39,822 bases of DNA. It comes from Entrophospora sp. SA101 (lineage: Eukaryota > Glomeromycota > Glomeromycetes > Entrophosporales > Entrophosporaceae). This document shows, one piece after another, positions 20,304 through 30,681 of the stretch. A program made the translations under genes and the position numbers. Location of the stretch: contig CAUDNR010004527.1 of NCBI GenBank assembly GCA_958430865.1, positions 5,761 through 45,582 on the forward strand. Reading direction: 5' to 3'. The notes under the pieces are model-generated. The model did no database searches. It was not told the origin of the DNA and worked only from the letters and a program-made list of their open reading frames with translations. Numbering within the stretch: position 1 is the stretch's first letter; each line of letters begins with the position of its first letter.

Positions 20304-22986
20304 ATGGATAATGAATTCTTTTATGATGCAAATAATGAGGCCTTTTCAGAATTTGAAGCAGCAACTATTATTGCTGAAGGTTCTATTATTTCTGAGGATT
20401 CTACCATTACCAAATCTACCATTAACGAATTTACCATTAACGAATCTACCATTACCGAAATAGAAAAAAAAAATATGCATAGATCAATTGTTCATAATAA
20501 CTTCACTTTAAATAAACAAACAAATCAATATAAATGTAACCATTGCAGGTAAAATCTATAAGTCAATAATATTTTTTTTTGGATAGAAAAAAATGAAATA
20601 ATAATTGTTTAATGAATATTCTAGTAAATTGTACAAAGCTCAAAGGGATGGTTCGACGTCAACTCTTAAAAACCATTTAAAAAAGTCTCATGCAAATTTA
20701 TTTAGTAAAGAAGTTGGACCAATTGATATTTTTTTAAAATCAGAAAATAAATTAGTATGTATAATTTTAATCATTTATATTTAATAGAATACAAATTCAA
20801 AATCAATATATATTAATATTTTAAAAAATAATTAATGATTTTGGTAAGAAATTTACTCAAGAAAGTTGGAATAATGATTTAATCAAATGGATTGTTACAT
20901 CTGATCAACCTTTTACAGTCATTGAAAGTAATTTCTTTAAAACTATGATCAAAAGACTTAAACCTGAAGCAAAAATTTTTTCTGCTGATACTATACGTAA
21001 CAATATTTTTAAATCATTCAATGAAAATCTAATTTTTATAAAGAATCTACTTCAAGAAGTACCTGGACAAATTTCATTTACACTTGATTCTTGGACGTCA
21101 AAGAATCAAGTTCCTTTCCTTGGTATAACAGCACATTGGATTTCAAAAGATTGGGAGCTCAAAAGCATTCTTCTGGATTTTTGTCACTTAGAGGGTTCTC
21201 ACTCTGGTGAGAACATGTCTGAAGTATTTTTTAAAGTTTTGAAAGAATTTGGTATTTTAACAAAAGTTAGTTATTTAATAATTAAATGAAAAATCATGAT
21301 TAATATTTAATTTTAAAATCATAATTATTCTATGTATGTGTAATTTGGAAAATTTTTCAATTATTCAATTGTTTTTTTTTTTATGTAGATTTTAGGCATA
21401 GCCACAGACAATGCAAGCAATATGAATTCAATGTTTAATTGTTTGGAACAGGCTTTTTGTAGTGAAGGAATTCATTTTGATGCAGGGAACCAAAGAATAC
21501 GCTGTTTGGCCCATATAATCAACTTGGCAGCTCAAGAAGCCTTAAAATCACTTAAAGGAATGGGTCCAGAAAAAGAAGATGATGCTTTAGATGAAGAAGA
21601 TGATGACAAAATTAATGTTATCAAGAAGGTAAAATGAAAATTTTTTTATTAACTTTTTACTATTTTATTAATTAAAATCATTTTTATTATAGCTTAGAAA
21701 GCTAGTTGTTAAAATAAGAAGCTCTCCACAACGACGTGAACGTTTTAGTCGCCAATGCATTGCATTAAATATTAATGATTTGCAATTGATCCCTGACATC
21801 AAAACTCGTTGGAATTCTAGTTTTGAGATGATGAAACGTGCATTACTTCTACGTGAGGTAAAATTATTGTTTTAATATTTAATTTGTGAACTTTCTCAAA
21901 AATTAATTCTTTTCATTTTTTTTATTAGCCACTTCATAATATGGTCTCAGCTGACAAAGAACTTAAATCATACATATTATCCGATAATGATTGGCAAAGA
22001 ATTGAAAAAATTTCTAATTTATTGGAGGTATATAGTTTGATTTATATTTTTAAATTTTCAAAGGTGTATTTATTAATTTTTATTTTTTATAGTGCTTTCA
22101 GATTGCGACATCCGAAATTAGTAATGCTCATTATCCTACTTTAGGACGATCGGTTCCTATATACAATTACTTGATTGATTTAATTGAAGATTTTCTTGAG
22201 TTACAACATCCAGAAGATATTTGTAGTGCAGCAGAGAAAGCTAAAGATAAATTGCAAAAATTTTACCCAACTTCGGATGGGTTAGTTTACATAGTTGCAA
22301 CCAGTATGCATATAAATATACACATCTATATTTGTTTGTTTATTTTAATAAAATATAAAATGTTAATTGCTATAAATATTTAATAGTCATGGACCCTCGT
22401 CTGAAAATGCAGTATTACATAGACAATGAATTTGATGACTATATTGAAATGTATAAAGAAAAAATTTCAGATTTATGGAAAATGGAATATATGCCAATCC
22501 AGGAGTGTAATACTACTATTCAAACCACCAAAACACCAAATACACTTGAATCTCACATACTCAAAAGACGTAAAAACATTCAAACAGATGAACTTGACAT
22601 GTATTTGAACAGTCCTCCATTAAATTTTGATACAGATGTTTTGTCATTTTGGAAGGTAAAGACTTTACAATATTATAAATTACTTATATATCAAGTATAT
22701 AAAAAACATTTAAAATTGTTTTTTAGGCTCATGAAATGGAATATCCTAATTTATCAAGAATAGCTAGAGACTACTTGGCAATCCCCGGTATTCTAATTTT
22801 TTGCACTCTGCTTATTTAAGATTAGATTTATTAATTTCTAATAAACCTATTACTTATATAGCCACTAGTGTCCCAATTGAACGGGTTTTCTCTGGGGGCA
22901 CAGACTTAATTAATCAAAGGCGATGTAGTTTAGAGCCTAAAACAATAAGAATTTGTATGTGCTTAAAAAGTTGGTTGCGGCAATGA
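20304..22986 (+). CDS. hAT transposase, 10 exons, 653 residues, apparently intact
   Basis: Exons: 20304-20548, 20625-20754, 20849-21265, 21389-21628, 21693-21857, 21929-22027, 22093-22303, 22387-22655, 22727-22787, 22862-22986. Every intron is GT...AG and every join keeps frame, giving 1962 nt including the stop. Domains: BED zinc finger (C78, C81, H99, H104); DDE RNase H-like core with LDSWTS (D205) and GIATDN (D271); CLAH (C303, H306); TRWNS (W384); IMDPRLK near 503; C-terminal dimerisation domain YPNLSRIARDYLAIP, then SVPIERVFSGG with E619 as the likely third catalytic residue, and CLKSWLRQ at the end. The length is normal for hAT transposases. ATG at 20304 is preceded by TTTATATCA. Catalyses cut-and-paste excision and integration in the nucleus. 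Exon borders are inferred from splice signals and family motifs, not transcripts; the 3' splice site at 20848 is the least certain. Confidence 0.85.
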
Positions 22987-23032
22987 ATTTGTTTTAATAA
23001 ATAAATAATTTGTAAATGGATCTTCGTTACCA

Positions 23033-23185
23033 CAGTCGAACCTCGTTATAACGAAGTGTAACCTAATTAAATACATGTTATAACGACTTTTAACATTTTT
23101 GAAATCCGTTATAACGTGACTAATACTAATAAATTTATTATTATTATAACGGATTTTTAAATATCTAAAATCCTTTATAACTTCA
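23033..23185. repeat. Pogo-like terminal sequence and TTATAACG repeats
   Basis: CAGTCGAACCTCGTTATAAC (23033-23052) resembles the ends of pogo/Tigger elements. Variants of GTTATAACG recur at about 23079 and 23109, and the inverse TTATAACGGATTT at about 23144. No matching right end is found, so this is a partial or decayed element nested in the 3' region of the hAT. Confidence 0.35.
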
Positions 23186-23460
23186 TGTATATAGAAGCAG
23201 GATCCTTCCAGCATTTTTACTTCGCAACATACATTCAGCCACAAGTCATTATAAGTTATTATGTTATGTTTATTTTTGCATAGTTAACGAATTTGGGATA
23301 CCTGAAATTTTTGGTTTAAATTAAAATGTAAACCGAAAAACCGAACCGAAACCGCATTTTCGGTTCGGTTTCGGTTTGGGCATTGAACCGAACCGAACCG
23401 TTCGGAGCTTTAAATGTAAGTGTGAATTATTGTTATTATTCATTTTTGGATGTTATGCTC

Positions 23461-24583
23461 CTCCAAAATGATTACAAAAAGGAAATAAGAGGGAATCCCA
23501 CATCACAAAAACTAGCCAAGTTTAAGGATAAAAATATTAATTGGAAATCACCACCTTGAAATTACCTTGAAAAAGTATTAGAGAAACTTAATGAAATGAT
23601 AGATACAAGTAACATGAATACACTTGTTTTGTCTGGGCATCTTGGGAGAATCAAGGAACCCAACATAATGTAAATATGGAAAGAAGTAACGGAAGAATAT
23701 ATGACAGCTATTTCAATGAATATTGCTACTTTAGCTACTACTCCTTCACAGGATTCTGGTTCTAGAATGACAACTACTCTACGGCAGATTGCTCAAAATG
23801 AACACAGCTTGGCTGATATAGAACAGCAATTAGTTTCTGGACAAAATGTTAATCATCAAGTATTTGAATCTTTTTTGCAATGTTATTCAAGAGGCCACAA
23901 ACATGGTAAATTTGTATTGCTTTAGAATATTGTGGTGTTTTATTATTATATTAACTTTTACCAAACATGTCAGGTCATATCAGGAAAAGTATTTTCTTTT
24001 CTGGGTAATCCAGATGTTGAATGTCTTGATCTTACAAATGTTTTTCCACAGGGATATAATTTTGGATAAAATAAATCCATAGTCAATATAGCATCAATTT
24101 GTGAGAATGTGACAGCCTTGATTGATGCTGGGTTCTTCTCTTTTTCTCATTTTGAAAATTTATTTTATGGTTGTATTGGAAAAACAGTGCAAAAAGAGTC
24201 TACATAAGTAGAAATATTACTCAAATTTATTTTTTTAAGATTTGTAATATGTGGATACTATAATTGTTATATGGGTTTGTGCATTAACTTTCATTTTTAT
24301 TTTTTTCGAGCAAATTAGGAATGAGATTAATTTGAAAAAAGTTGTACCTTCAGCAATTGCTAACGCAACAAGTAATCACGCAATCTGCTAAGCAACTTTA
24401 AAAGAATTTTATACATCATCAATTAACATATGGAATAGAGACATATATAAAAAAAGTTTATGTAATGTTATCTGAATTCTCCTTCGGATTCATCTTGCAC
24501 CTGAAAGAATGGCAAGATATCAAAAAATTCGACAGAGGAAAGCTATGGAGAAACAATCAAAAAAATCAAAAAAGAAGTCATAG
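23461..24583 (+). pseudogene. Decayed gene of unknown family, right of the hAT
   Basis: Pieces of coding-like sequence in changing frames: KFKDKNINWKSPP then a stop and LEKVLEKLNEMIDTSN; 23701-23925 with TLRQIAQNEHSLADIEQQLV; SGKVFSFLGNPDVECLDLTN and VFPQGYN; ENVTALIDAGFFSFSHFENL; KKVVPSAIANATSN; finally LAPERMARYQKIRQRKAMEK with a Lys-rich end near 24580. Parts could be joined by introns but stops remain in every arrangement I tried. No family recognised. It lies directly outside the hAT right end, so the hAT may have landed near or in it. Confidence 0.4.
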
Positions 24584-24672
24584 GGTCAAAGTCAATAGTA
24601 TCTTATGAATGAACTTGCATTTGCCATCATTTTATTTATTTTTAATGAGTTTTTTTTTTTAATGAGTCACAT

Positions 24673-24824
24673 GAAAAGGACAGGGGACAGTTGTAAGTGG
24701 CTGGTTCCCTGTTTCCTGTCCTTTTCGAGTTTTCCGAGTAAAAGATTGAAAAGGACAGGGGACAGGTTTACTGTGCCGCACCTGTCCCTTGGCTTTTTTC
24801 GCATAATTTCTTGAAAAGGATAGG
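24673..24824. repeat. GAAAAGGACAGGGGACAG hairpin and direct repeats
   Basis: GAAAAGGACAGGGGACAG (24673-24690) is inverted as CCCTGTTTCCTGTCCTTTTC (24707-24726). A second direct copy lies at 24748-24766, with the inverse CACCTGTCCCTTGG after it, and a third degenerate copy GAAAAGGATAGG at 24813-24824. G/C-rich against the background. Confidence 0.65.
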
Positions 24825-24829
24825 AAATT

Positions 24830-25810
24830 AATATTTAACTAAAAAACTTCTTGTAAAAATTCCTTTATAAATAAATAATTAACAATCATCAAAAATGATA
24901 ATTATTGTTTCTGTATATTTTTTATCTTTATCTTTTATTCTTTTACTCTGATGAACTTCAGTGTTTTCAGCAGTCACTCTAATTTTTAAAAATTTATTTA
25001 GCATGATGTTTATGTAAAAAAATAACAGACAAATCGATACAAATTACCTCTTAGATTTGTTTATTTTGATTGATTATTTGTTTTCTTCTCTTTGGTTGAA
25101 TCATTATTACTAATTAAAGTATATTTGTTGTTAACTTCAGTTAGATAAAGTAAAATTATAGAAATAAAGAGTATTCACCTTTTAACATAATAATATTGGT
25201 GTTCTTTGTTTCTAAAATAATTAACCACTAAAAAAAGAAATAAAAAAATTAACTCTGTTGAATAACAAAAATTTTTTTGTAAATAAACTTACAATCTATT
25301 CCTGAAATATTTTCTTTCTAAAAAATTTTCTAAAAAATATTTATAAAATCAGTGATTGTATAAATGTAATATATAGTTTGTTTTCATTTAATACTTACTT
25401 GCTCTACTATTAAAATAATTGATGAATGAATTGGGATTATTCAATGTATAGGCCACTAAAACAGTTAAAGTTTGGCATCCAGCAATAGATGTTATATTTT
25501 TTGATTCTAAATGTACCATTAAAATAATTGAAACAATAATAAATAAACTATAAAATAAATCGTATAAAATACTTGAATTTAAATAATTTTAAAAAATTCC
25601 GAAATTTTCAATTGTGTTTTCATTTTTTTAGGTTTTGTAAGAAAAGTTTGCATTTAAAATTCTTTATACCAAAATTATTATCACGTTTCAATGAATTTTA
25701 TGTTTTTAAAAATTCATAGTAACGCGAATTTGACTATAAAATTTCACAATGTTTGCGCAGAAATGTAACCCGTTTAAAAAATCTTTATTATTATTGAATT
25801 GAGCTAGAGT
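24830..25810. other. AT-rich DNA, nothing recognisable
   Basis: Long A/T runs and no open frame of convincing composition on either strand. Confidence 0.5.
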
Positions 25811-25814
25811 AAGA

Positions 25815-26045
25815 GTTCCTATTCGTAATACGAATTCTTATTCGAATTATTTATTCGAATTATTAGTATTGGTTTTATTAGTATTAGTATTAGTATTAGT
25901 GTATTCGAATTATTTTATTCGTTTATTAATTTATTCGAATTATCCGAACTATTTCGCTTTTATTTTATTCGAATTATCCGGGGGTTTTTTCGTTTTATTC
26001 GTTTATTCGAATAATTCGAATCATTTGTTTTATTCGCTTTATTCT
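25815..26045. repeat. Degenerate ATTCGAATTATT repeat patch
   Basis: About ten irregular copies of the palindrome-containing word TTCGAATTATT, mixed with TTTATTCG and TTAGTATTAG repeats (about 25863-25900). The small open frame across it is repeat-derived. It resembles the subterminal arrays of the two hAT-like elements in style, but I see no terminal repeats. Confidence 0.55.
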
Positions 26046-26501
26046 CTAAGTTGAGCAGAATCGAGTTAAAACTTGAATTTTCAAATTCAAGTGGATACAA
26101 CCACTACTTTATATGCACTTTAAGAATTGTAAGATGTCAATTTTCTTACACAAATATACTACAACTTATAAAATTGGAAGTCAAGAAGAAGTGGATGAAA
26201 TTATCAATTTTTTAACTTGTGGTCTTTTGTTTGCAAGTATTTTTTCTGCAACTGCAAACAGCATTTATTTTGTTTGCCTAATACTTTTAATATATCAGTG
26301 GTTGTTTGGCTTCGTTATAATTGGTTTTGATGAGAATTACATTCATGTGTATTCCCCCAGTTTAATTATATTTTTTTTACATAAACTATTGGAAGGACTG
26401 TGACTTAAAAGCATATCATTGGAACATGGTGACACAAATAATAACTGTGGAAGCATTTTTCCAAAATTCTTTACCTGATAATCTCTTTGAAATAAAGAAA
26501 A

Positions 26502-27890
26502 ATGTATAACTTGATCGCTGATATAATTGGAGCTAATGCTTTAAATACGGTGATTACTATAAAAACCAAATTGTTGATAATAAAATATTAAATTATGAAA
26601 TATTTTTAACATGTTTACCATATTTAAAATAGCTTTTGCCAATTTATTTCATCGTCTATGGAATTCAATTATTTTCTTTTTCTATAGCAGCACCTTTACG
26701 AACGGAGAAGGTAAATTAATTAAATATATATTTTTATAATATAAAAGTTTATTTATAATAAATAGTTGTGTATTATATAAAGTTTTATGATCTTTCAGGA
26801 TGGTAAATATTATTTATTCTAATATTCATCGATTTACATATAATCATTATTAAACTAATCTCAAAATTTTCTTTTTTTTATTTATTTCAAGTTTAACGTT
26901 TACAATATGTGGAATTTTTTCATTATTAAAACCTTGGGAAACAACTTTCCCTGATTCATTAACATCTTTATTAGAAATGTATCATATTCGCCAACTGATA
27001 GCCACATCAATGATGACAATTTGGTCGATTAGATTGGCAACCTTTTTATTTTATAGAGTTATGAAAGCAGGAAATGATTCAAGATTTAGTAAAGTTAAAA
27101 TTAATCCCAGGATATTTTTGGTTTTTTGGATTGGACAGGCAGCTTGGATATTTACTACAGGACTGGGTGTTTATTTAGTGAATTCTATTGTAAGATTTGT
27201 CTATGTAATTAGAAAAAAAAAAAAATCTTTTAATCATAATGACAAGATTAATAACATTAATAAAATCATCTTCATTATTAATTAGCCTAAAGAATTTCAA
27301 GAAAATTTAAATATTACAGATTATATAGGGATAATAATGTGGGTGATTGGTATAACTTTTGAAATTATTGCAGATTATCAAAAATTTAGTTTTAGAAGTG
27401 TGCCAGAAAATAAAGAGAAATTCATTCAACATGGATTATGGAAGTATGTGAAAAAGTGAAAAAATCCGTTAGAAAAAATTATACACTAAATATATGTATT
27501 ACTGAATACATAAATATATATTATATAGATTTAGCAGGCATCCAAACTATTTTGGGGAAATTTTATTAGTAAGTTATAAATTTTTCCTAAGAACAATATT
27601 TATAAAAAATTTTAAAAAAACAGTGGTTTGGAGTTACCATTCTTTGTACTCCCACTCTTATATATGTGTCTAATATTCAACCTGAATTAATTAAACCATA
27701 TTTTGCATATTTTATCTGGGCAACACCATTATTTCCAGCTTATTTAATTACAAAGGTATCAGGTATTCCACCTTTAGAAAGAGGTAATGACAAGAAATTT
27801 GGAAATATAAAAGCATATAAAAGGTATAAAGAACAGACCAACATTTTAATTCCTTGGTGGCCAAAAAGTATTAAAAATAAGGAAGAATAA
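26502..27890 (+). CDS. DUF1295 / steroid 5-alpha-reductase-like membrane protein, 7 exons
   Basis: Exons: 26502-26549, 26633-26710, 26783-26802, 26892-27189, 27286-27443, 27529-27568, 27624-27890; all GT-AG and in frame, 302 residues. Start region MYNLIADIIGANALNT, then LLPIYFIVYGIQLFSFSIAA (membrane segment), TEK|FYDLSG|CLTFTICGIF with the short middle part on a 20-nt micro-exon, IWSIRLATFLFYRV, FLVFWIGQAAWIFTTG, DYQKFSF, SRHPNYFGE (residues 203-211) and a C-terminal IPPLERG. The SRHPNY..E block is the cofactor-site signature shared by DUF1295, steroid 5-alpha-reductase C-terminal and isoprenylcysteine methyltransferase-like proteins. Presumed multipass membrane enzyme, probably NAD(P)H-dependent; substrate unknown. 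Exon 1 rests on a weaker GTGATT donor and is the least certain part. The only intact single-copy host gene between the duplicated blocks. Confidence 0.82.
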
Positions 27891-27963
27891 TAAAATATTC
27901 TTTCTAACAAACATAATTTACATACAGAATATGTATTAAGATGGTAATTTTGACTCACACAGC

Positions 27964-28182
27964 ATGTGTAATAGTAATGATGAATTCTTTTCCTTGCATA
28001 AAGAAAAAGATTTCATCTTGTTATTTAATAAAGCTAGTATTTTCATCTTACCATTGGAACTTTTAATTGAAATATCTAAATATACTGAAGATTATAAAAC
28101 ACTATATTCTTGCATTCTTGTTATAAAAAATAGCATAATACAAATTCCAACTTTATCATTCTATTTTGTAGAAGACAAGTAG
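27964..28182 (+). pseudogene. F-box protein N-terminal remnant
   Basis: The segment ILPLELLIEISKYTEDYKTL, followed by YSCILVIKN and IPTLSF, matches the F-box pattern LP.E.L.EI..Y..D..TLYSC.LVN common in the large Rhizophagus F-box families. The usual W of the motif and everything after it is missing. The frame ends 22 bp before the element at 28204. F-box proteins link targets to SCF ubiquitin ligases; this piece lacks any target-binding region. A recently active gene would need downstream exons, and none are seen. Confidence 0.6.
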
Positions 28183-28203
28183 AAATTAAATTCAAATTAT
28201 TAG

Positions 28204-28840
28204 TAAGGCTCCGAACGAATCAATGAAATTCGAACCGATTTGAACCGATTCGAACGGATTTGAATATATAATTTGATACAATTCGAGCTGATTCGAATAT
28301 ATAATTTGATTTGAACTGATTTGATTTGATTCAAACTTACTGGTTCGAATCTATAATAATAACTAATTTGAATTCATGATTTGAATCAAATACACTATAG
28401 ATAATAAATGAAAAATCTTTATTTTAATGTATATTTTATAATTTTATTTACAAAAATATTTTTTATTTTATATTTATTTATATAGTATAAATATTGTAAA
28501 TTCAAAAAAAAAAATTTTACCTGGAGCAATCTTGTTGAAGAAATTGAAGTCGGTAATATTAATACTTAACAACTGTAAATCGTTACTTTTTTACTCATTA
28601 TTAATAATATAGGTCACACGACCATTAATATTAATATTAATATCAAGAAATCCGTTATTATTAAAAATTCGAATAAATATCATATCAAGAAGAATTTTAT
28701 TATCATTAAACCATTCTTAAACCTCAATCCATTAGTATCCATTAAGTGGAGGCACACTGATTGAGATTCACTGTGTTTAATATGACATTAAAAAATTTTT
28801 AGGAATCAGTTCAATTCGATTCGATTCGTTCGGAGCCTTA
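28204..28840. mobile_element. Non-autonomous hAT-like element sharing ends with the intact hAT
   Basis: TAAGGCTCCGAACGAATC (28204-28221) is the exact inverse of GATTCGTTCGGAGCCTTA (28823-28840). The core GCTCCGAACG is identical to the core at the ends of the intact hAT (19739-23417). The subterminal left region repeats CGAACCGATT / GAACCGATTCGAA, again like the intact element. The 637-bp unit has no transposase frame. A target duplication is not clear; TTAG occurs at both borders. It separates the F-box remnant from the DUF7869-like remnant. Confidence 0.75.
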
Positions 28841-29517
28841 GCCCCAATGGTACACTTAGTATGATCTTTGATGGAATTAAGAGATTAAATAAGGGTGAAA
28901 AGTATTTAAAGATTACTTGTGATAATGCTGGGGGACAAAATAAAAACAATGTAAACAATTTGGTTTTATTTATATTTGGTAATTTGTGGTTATTATGAAA
29001 CTATTGAATTAAATTTCATGATTCCAGGACATACCAAATTCAAATGTGATGGTAGTTTTGGACTGATTAAAAAACTCTACAGAAAAACAAGAGTAGATTG
29101 TGTGGGTCATGTGGTTGATGTAGTGAAAAGGTCCAGTCCAGCAAGGATTGAATAAAACCCAATGTTATGAATATGGAAAAGATTTTCAATACTTGGATAT
29201 TAAAGCAATTTTGGGAATTTATTTTAAGAAATTGCCAAATATACAGAAATATCAACATTTTCTTTTTGAAGCATCTAATCTTGGTGTTGTTAAAACTCAA
29301 GAGGTTGCTAATGGACCTTTGACTGAATTCAATTTATCAAAAACTAAGAAAGCAGATATTTTTGAAGGGATTAAATCTTTATCTATTTTAGTGTTAACAA
29401 CACCTCCTTTAGACTACAAAAGACAAGAATACCTCTATCATAATATTCGCCCATTTGTAAAGGATGGGTTTAAAGACACCACTTACCCAATACCAATCTA
29501 TACTGGCAATGAATAAA
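28841..29517 (+). pseudogene. DUF7869-like protein remnant
   Basis: Frame 1 gives PNGTLSMIFDGIKRLN, ITCDNAGGQNKNN and ends at a stop near 28998. A shift near 28985 gives YYETIELNFMIPGHTKFKCD, GSFGLIKKLYRKTRVDCVGH. A further shift leads to the frame 29148-29516, with QKYQHFLFEASNLGVV, TPPLDYKRQEYLY and NIRPFVKDGFKDTTYPIP. The order (C)DNAGGQNKNN, then M.PGHTKF..D..FG..K..Y, then KYQHF is what I know of DUF7869 proteins in Rhizophagus, which may derive from a transposon-like nuclease fold. At least two frameshifts; the 5' part is missing at the element border. Confidence 0.6.
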
Positions 29518-29708
29518 ATAAAATCACCTCTATGACTTCATCACTCATTAATTTGTTCCTTACTGTCATTAAGTTTAATAAATTTAATCTTTCAATGAAT
29601 ATTCCACTTTTTAAAGTAAAAAAGTACTAAAATAATTTATATACTTAATATGCCCTCATAAAAAGGATATAAGTATATTAAAAGAGCAAATAAATTAAAA
29701 AGAAAATC

Positions 29709-29900
29709 ATGGTAAATGTAATAATAGAACTTGAACAGAGGAACAAAGAATTATCAAATCGAATTGCTGATTTAGAAAAACAATTGGCTGATAAAGAACA
29801 AGAATTTAAACTAAGAATCTATGATGCAGTTGAAAATGTTGAGGAAAATGAAAGTTCAGAAATTGTTGGCACTTTAATGGCCTTAAAACAACAACTTTGA
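29709..29900 (+). CDS. Short coiled-coil frame, likely gene fragment
   Basis: 63 codons starting MVNVIIELEQRNKELSNRIA, then DLEKQLADKEQEFKLR with heptad-spaced Leu/Ile, an acidic stretch (VENVEENESSEIV) and a stop. The composition is clearly protein-like. Such coiled coils commonly open longer Rhizophagus proteins, and nothing recognisable follows. Could be a truncated gene or a real microprotein; no partner or function can be named. Confidence 0.35.
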   Translation: MVNVIIELEQRNKELSNRIADLEKQLADKEQEFKLRIYDAVENVEENESSEIVGTLMALKQQL

Positions 29901-29953
29901 GCTTGAGATGAATGGGTAAAGGTTCAAAAAGAAAATGGAGTTGAGAAAGTTAT

Positions 29954-30061
29954 GAATTCTGGGTAGTTTTTTTATGTCCATCATTATGAAAATATTGTAA
30001 ATCTGAAATTGCCTGCCGAAATTGATTTTTTCAAAAACCATTTCGGCTAACATCTTTAGTT
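29954..30061 (-). repeat. Inverted dispersed copy of the 2404-2473 repeat
   Basis: Reads on the minus strand AACTAAAGATGTTAGCCGAA ... AATCAATTTCGGCAGGC ... CATAAAAAAACTACCCAGAA, matching 2404-2473 (and B, C equivalents) with about 40 additional bases inside. It lies outside the duplicated block and in opposite orientation, so it is an independent insertion. Confidence 0.6.
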
Positions 30062-30441
30062 GAATTTCTATTGTTAATTACTATTAGGGTTGATTATAAA
30101 AAGCTTTTATTAGTATAGTAGTAGTATGTGAGTACCATTAATATATTATGAGACAGGACCCAGAGCAATATATATATATATATAGGCAACTTCGCAGGTT
30201 TGCGAAATATTCAATGACCTCACATGTTTAATTTGCTTATTTTTCAAGTAAATTGGGTCGATTATTACTACATGAAGTAAAAATACTTAAATTGACATTT
30301 TTATCAAGTCTGTGTGAAAATATTGTAATGAGCGATTTTTAAAATACCCATATTGTGCCCATATTACTACAACTCGAGAAGGTTTGCATTTGTGGTACAT
30401 ATTTATAATTGTGCAGATCAAATATTTAAATTAAGAAAAAA
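30062..30441. other. Upstream region of the TatD/Scn1-like gene, copy C
   Basis: AT-rich, with a (TA)n run at about 30168-30183 and no gene. Presumably holds the promoter of the complete TatD gene; no specific motif can be claimed. Confidence 0.4.
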
Positions 30442-30623
30442 ATGGAAATAAATTGGAATAATACATGCGATGTACATACACATGTACATGATGATATTGA
30501 GAATCTAGAGCGTATAGGTGAATTGAAAACAGATAAATTATGTCTTATGGGAACAAATATTAAAGATTTAGATTTAGTAGCAGAACTTTCAATTAAATAT
30601 AAGGATAAAGTCATTCCATGTTT

Positions 30624-30681
<58 letters not shown>

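Larger units (their letters stand above)
19739..23417 (+). mobile_element. Complete hAT transposon, 3.68 kb
   Basis: The ends are mutual inverses: left ACATTTAAAGCTCCGAACGG continuing TTCGGTT, right AACCGAA preceding CCGTTCGGAGCTTTAAATGT. Inside each end lies a tandem CGGTTCGGTT array (about 19755-19915 and 23320-23400). Because the outermost bases (ATTTAAA/TTTAAAT) are themselves palindromic, the exact border and an 8-bp target duplication cannot be read with certainty; a shared TTTAAA borders GCTCCG...CGGAGC. It encloses one transposase gene with no disabling change that I can find. Confidence 0.85.

Noticed and set aside
23701..24082. Intact two-exon gene to the right of the hAT
   Set aside because: Joining the frames at GT...AG sites leaves stops in each arrangement tried; kept only as a decayed gene.
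26113..26403. 96-codon hydrophobic frame upstream of the DUF1295 gene
   Set aside because: Phe/Ile/Leu-rich composition expected from T-rich DNA; does not join in frame to the downstream exons and matches no family I know.
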